Below, in pieces: positions 63,085 through 64,000 of a stretch of 64,000 bases of DNA (the first letter of the stretch is position 1; each line of letters starts with the position of its first letter). The notes beneath the pieces are model-generated. The model did not search any database. It was not told where the DNA came from and saw only the letters and a program-made list of their open reading frames with translations. Position numbers and translations under genes: made by a program. Source of the stretch: Rothia nasimurium (GTDB taxonomy: Bacteria; Actinomycetota; Actinomycetes; Actinomycetales; Micrococcaceae). Location of the stretch: contig NZ_CP056080.1 of NCBI RefSeq assembly GCF_014217215.1, positions 1,364,001 to 1,428,000 of the forward strand, given 5' to 3'.

Positions 63085-63344
63085 GTGGGCCGTTCCTACT
63101 TACGTTGGGCTCTGGTGCCGGTGGAGTGGGCTAAACGGCTGGCGCACGGGAGCTGATGGTACAGGACGCCTGCGGTTTAGCCGCTCCCTTGCAGCACAAG
63201 ATGTCGGTGGTCGCCTCGCTGTGACGATGGAGCGTGTGGTCACTCAAGGACGCCCGGGTGGGGGCCTGAGCCTGCGGTTCGTCTCGCATTCGGGTAGGTG
63301 CGAGAGTAATCGTCCATCAGTCTCTAGAGACTTCGTTACGTATG
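63085..63344 (-). promoter_or_regulatory. 260-base gltB leader with conserved-looking hairpins
   Basis: From the promoter at 63351-63379, a long leader would be made. It contains a perfect palindrome AGTCTCTAGAGACT, a stem TCTCGCA/TGCGAGA, and GGCTAAAC/GTTTAGCC bracketing about 38 bases near the start codon. A 25-codon ORF (MDDYSRTYPNARR ...) opens near the 5' end without a strong ribosome site. I do not recognise a known riboswitch class. Confidence 0.4.
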
Positions 63345-63350
63345 TGTAAA

Positions 63351-63379
63351 TTTATACGCCCCTGCGTGTAAAGATTCAA
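63351..63379 (-). promoter_or_regulatory. gltB promoter
   Basis: On the minus strand TTGAAT (63379-63374), a 17-base spacer and TATAAA (63356-63351). Between here and 63600 GTTACG-like hexamers recur (about 63334, 63393, 63497 reversed, 63520), possibly sites for a nitrogen regulator, which is a guess. Confidence 0.6.
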
Positions 63380-63603
63380 CAGGCAGCTGGGCGTTACGCG
63401 GGTGGGCTTGGAGTCACTCCCCTACTAGATAAGTTCTTTGCCTAGAAATTGAGCCCGTGTGACCTAGGAAAAACCAGATTAGGTCATGAATATTTTGCGT
63501 AATTATTCACAGGGCGACGTTACGCAGCGGCGGTAAATTGAAACAGACTCGAAACTTTGAATCTTGATATATGAGATAAATATTTCATATAGAGATTAGA
63601 AAA

Positions 63604-63633
63604 GTGGGGCCCTGGAAAGTTCCAGAGCCCCAC
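63604..63633 (-). terminator. terminator of the alcohol dehydrogenase gene
   Basis: GTGGGGC-C-CTGGAA and TTCCAG-A-GCCCCAC form a stem; the minus-strand tail is TTTTCT. Confidence 0.8.
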
Positions 63634-63649
63634 TCGGCCGGTAGGCGAT

Positions 63650-64000
63650 TTAGCGGGTTGCCCCCGTAAAGTCGAGCACCATGCGTCCGTTAATTAAGCC
63701 GGCGTGCATTTCGTCAAAGATTGCCTGAGCGTCTTCGACCGGGCGCAGCTGAACCACGGGCTTGACGCGCCCCTGGGCGCCAAATTCGAAGGCCTCGGCA
63801 AGATCCTGGCGGGTACCCACCAGAGAACCCTGTACCTTAATGCCGTCGAGTACCAGGCGGGGGATGTTAAGGTCCATCGATTCGGTAGGCAGACCCACGG
63901 CGACCACGGTACCCCCGGCGCGCACAGAGTCAACGGCCTGGTTAAAGGCTGCCTTAGCCACGGCGGTGACGACAGCGACGTGGGCACCAGCGCCGCCGGT
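63650..64000 (-). CDS. zinc-type alcohol dehydrogenase, C-terminal part (runs off the window)
   Basis: The last 116 codons of a medium-chain dehydrogenase; its start lies beyond base 64000. The visible part begins [20 protein letters not shown] and continues with the Rossmann strand [36 protein letters not shown] and the closing [24 protein letters not shown], which is close to AdhP/AdhA-type NAD-dependent alcohol dehydrogenases. The zinc ligands are outside the window. Substrate, probably ethanol or another short alcohol, cannot be fixed. Confidence 0.85.
   Translation of the reverse strand, partial: TGGAGAHVAVVTAVAKAAFNQAVDSVRAGGTVVAVGLPTESMDLNIPRLVLDGIKVQGSLVGTRQDLAEAFEFGAQGRVKPVVQLRPVEDAQAIFDEMHAGLINGRMVLDFTGATR

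Noticed and set aside
63260..63325. Hammerhead-like CUGAUG ... CGAA in the gltB leader
   Set aside because: The core has a wrong base after CUGAUG and unpaired bases where stem II should start; likely chance.

Overview
The window looks like a chromosomal segment of a high-GC actinobacterium of the Micrococcaceae, most like Rothia. The basis is the gene order uvrC-rapZ-yvcK-whiA-gapA, which is characteristic of Actinobacteria, an ANTAR-type response regulator, an S1 protein of about 486 residues, and protein sequences that read as Rothia-like. The genus is an inference from memory of families; no search was run.

Layout. 1-9281: the start of gapA, then the minus-strand block whiA, yvcK, rapZ, uvrC, plsC and uvrA (cell-wall and carbon regulation, excision repair). 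9445-15454: a metallo-hydrolase, quinone-linked D-lactate dehydrogenase, formate-tetrahydrofolate ligase and an oxalate/formate-type carrier. 15532-19132: a heterodimeric ABC exporter preceded by a 28-codon leader ORF and an attenuator-like fold. 19261-25479: a Ski2-like helicase, an M3 peptidase and an S33 aminopeptidase. 25539-36089: an SdpI-like protein, TerC under a manganese (yybP-ykoY) riboswitch, an MFS carrier, uvrB, a BCCT carrier, coaE, a YigZ/IMPACT protein and a PiT phosphate carrier. 36255-44045: rpsA followed by a 99-bp tandem repeat, polA, a thioesterase, a DAACS symporter with a small membrane protein, and an ANTAR response regulator.

Accessory island, about 44340-53500: after tRNA-Leu(CAA) comes an IS3-family element that has cut an ImmA/IrrE-like gene. 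Next is an XRE regulator divergent from a five-gene restriction-modification operon: a ribbon-helix-helix regulator, two different N6-adenine methyltransferases, a McrB-like ATPase/GTPase and a McrC-like nuclease. Three very small genes (an excisionase-like HTH and two membrane peptides), a structured repeat and a truncated SRPBCC gene follow. This stretch is clearly AT-richer than its flanks. 53780-64000: pyk, two tandem flavodoxin-like genes, gltD, gltB with a long leader, and the 3' end of an alcohol dehydrogenase.

Most notable observations: (i) the LlaI-like restriction cassette that pairs adenine methylases with McrBC-type subunits; (ii) an ABC exporter whose two subunits together keep only one complete ATP site, sitting behind a leader peptide and attenuator as in Bacillus bmrBCD; (iii) a promoter architecture shared by gapA and pyk; (iv) two copies of a structured repeat with compensatory base changes; (v) a 99-bp tandem array that copies the last codons of rpsA; (vi) an enriched 8-mer, GCGGACGC, that also builds terminator stems. 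All counts, alignments and foldings were done by eye.
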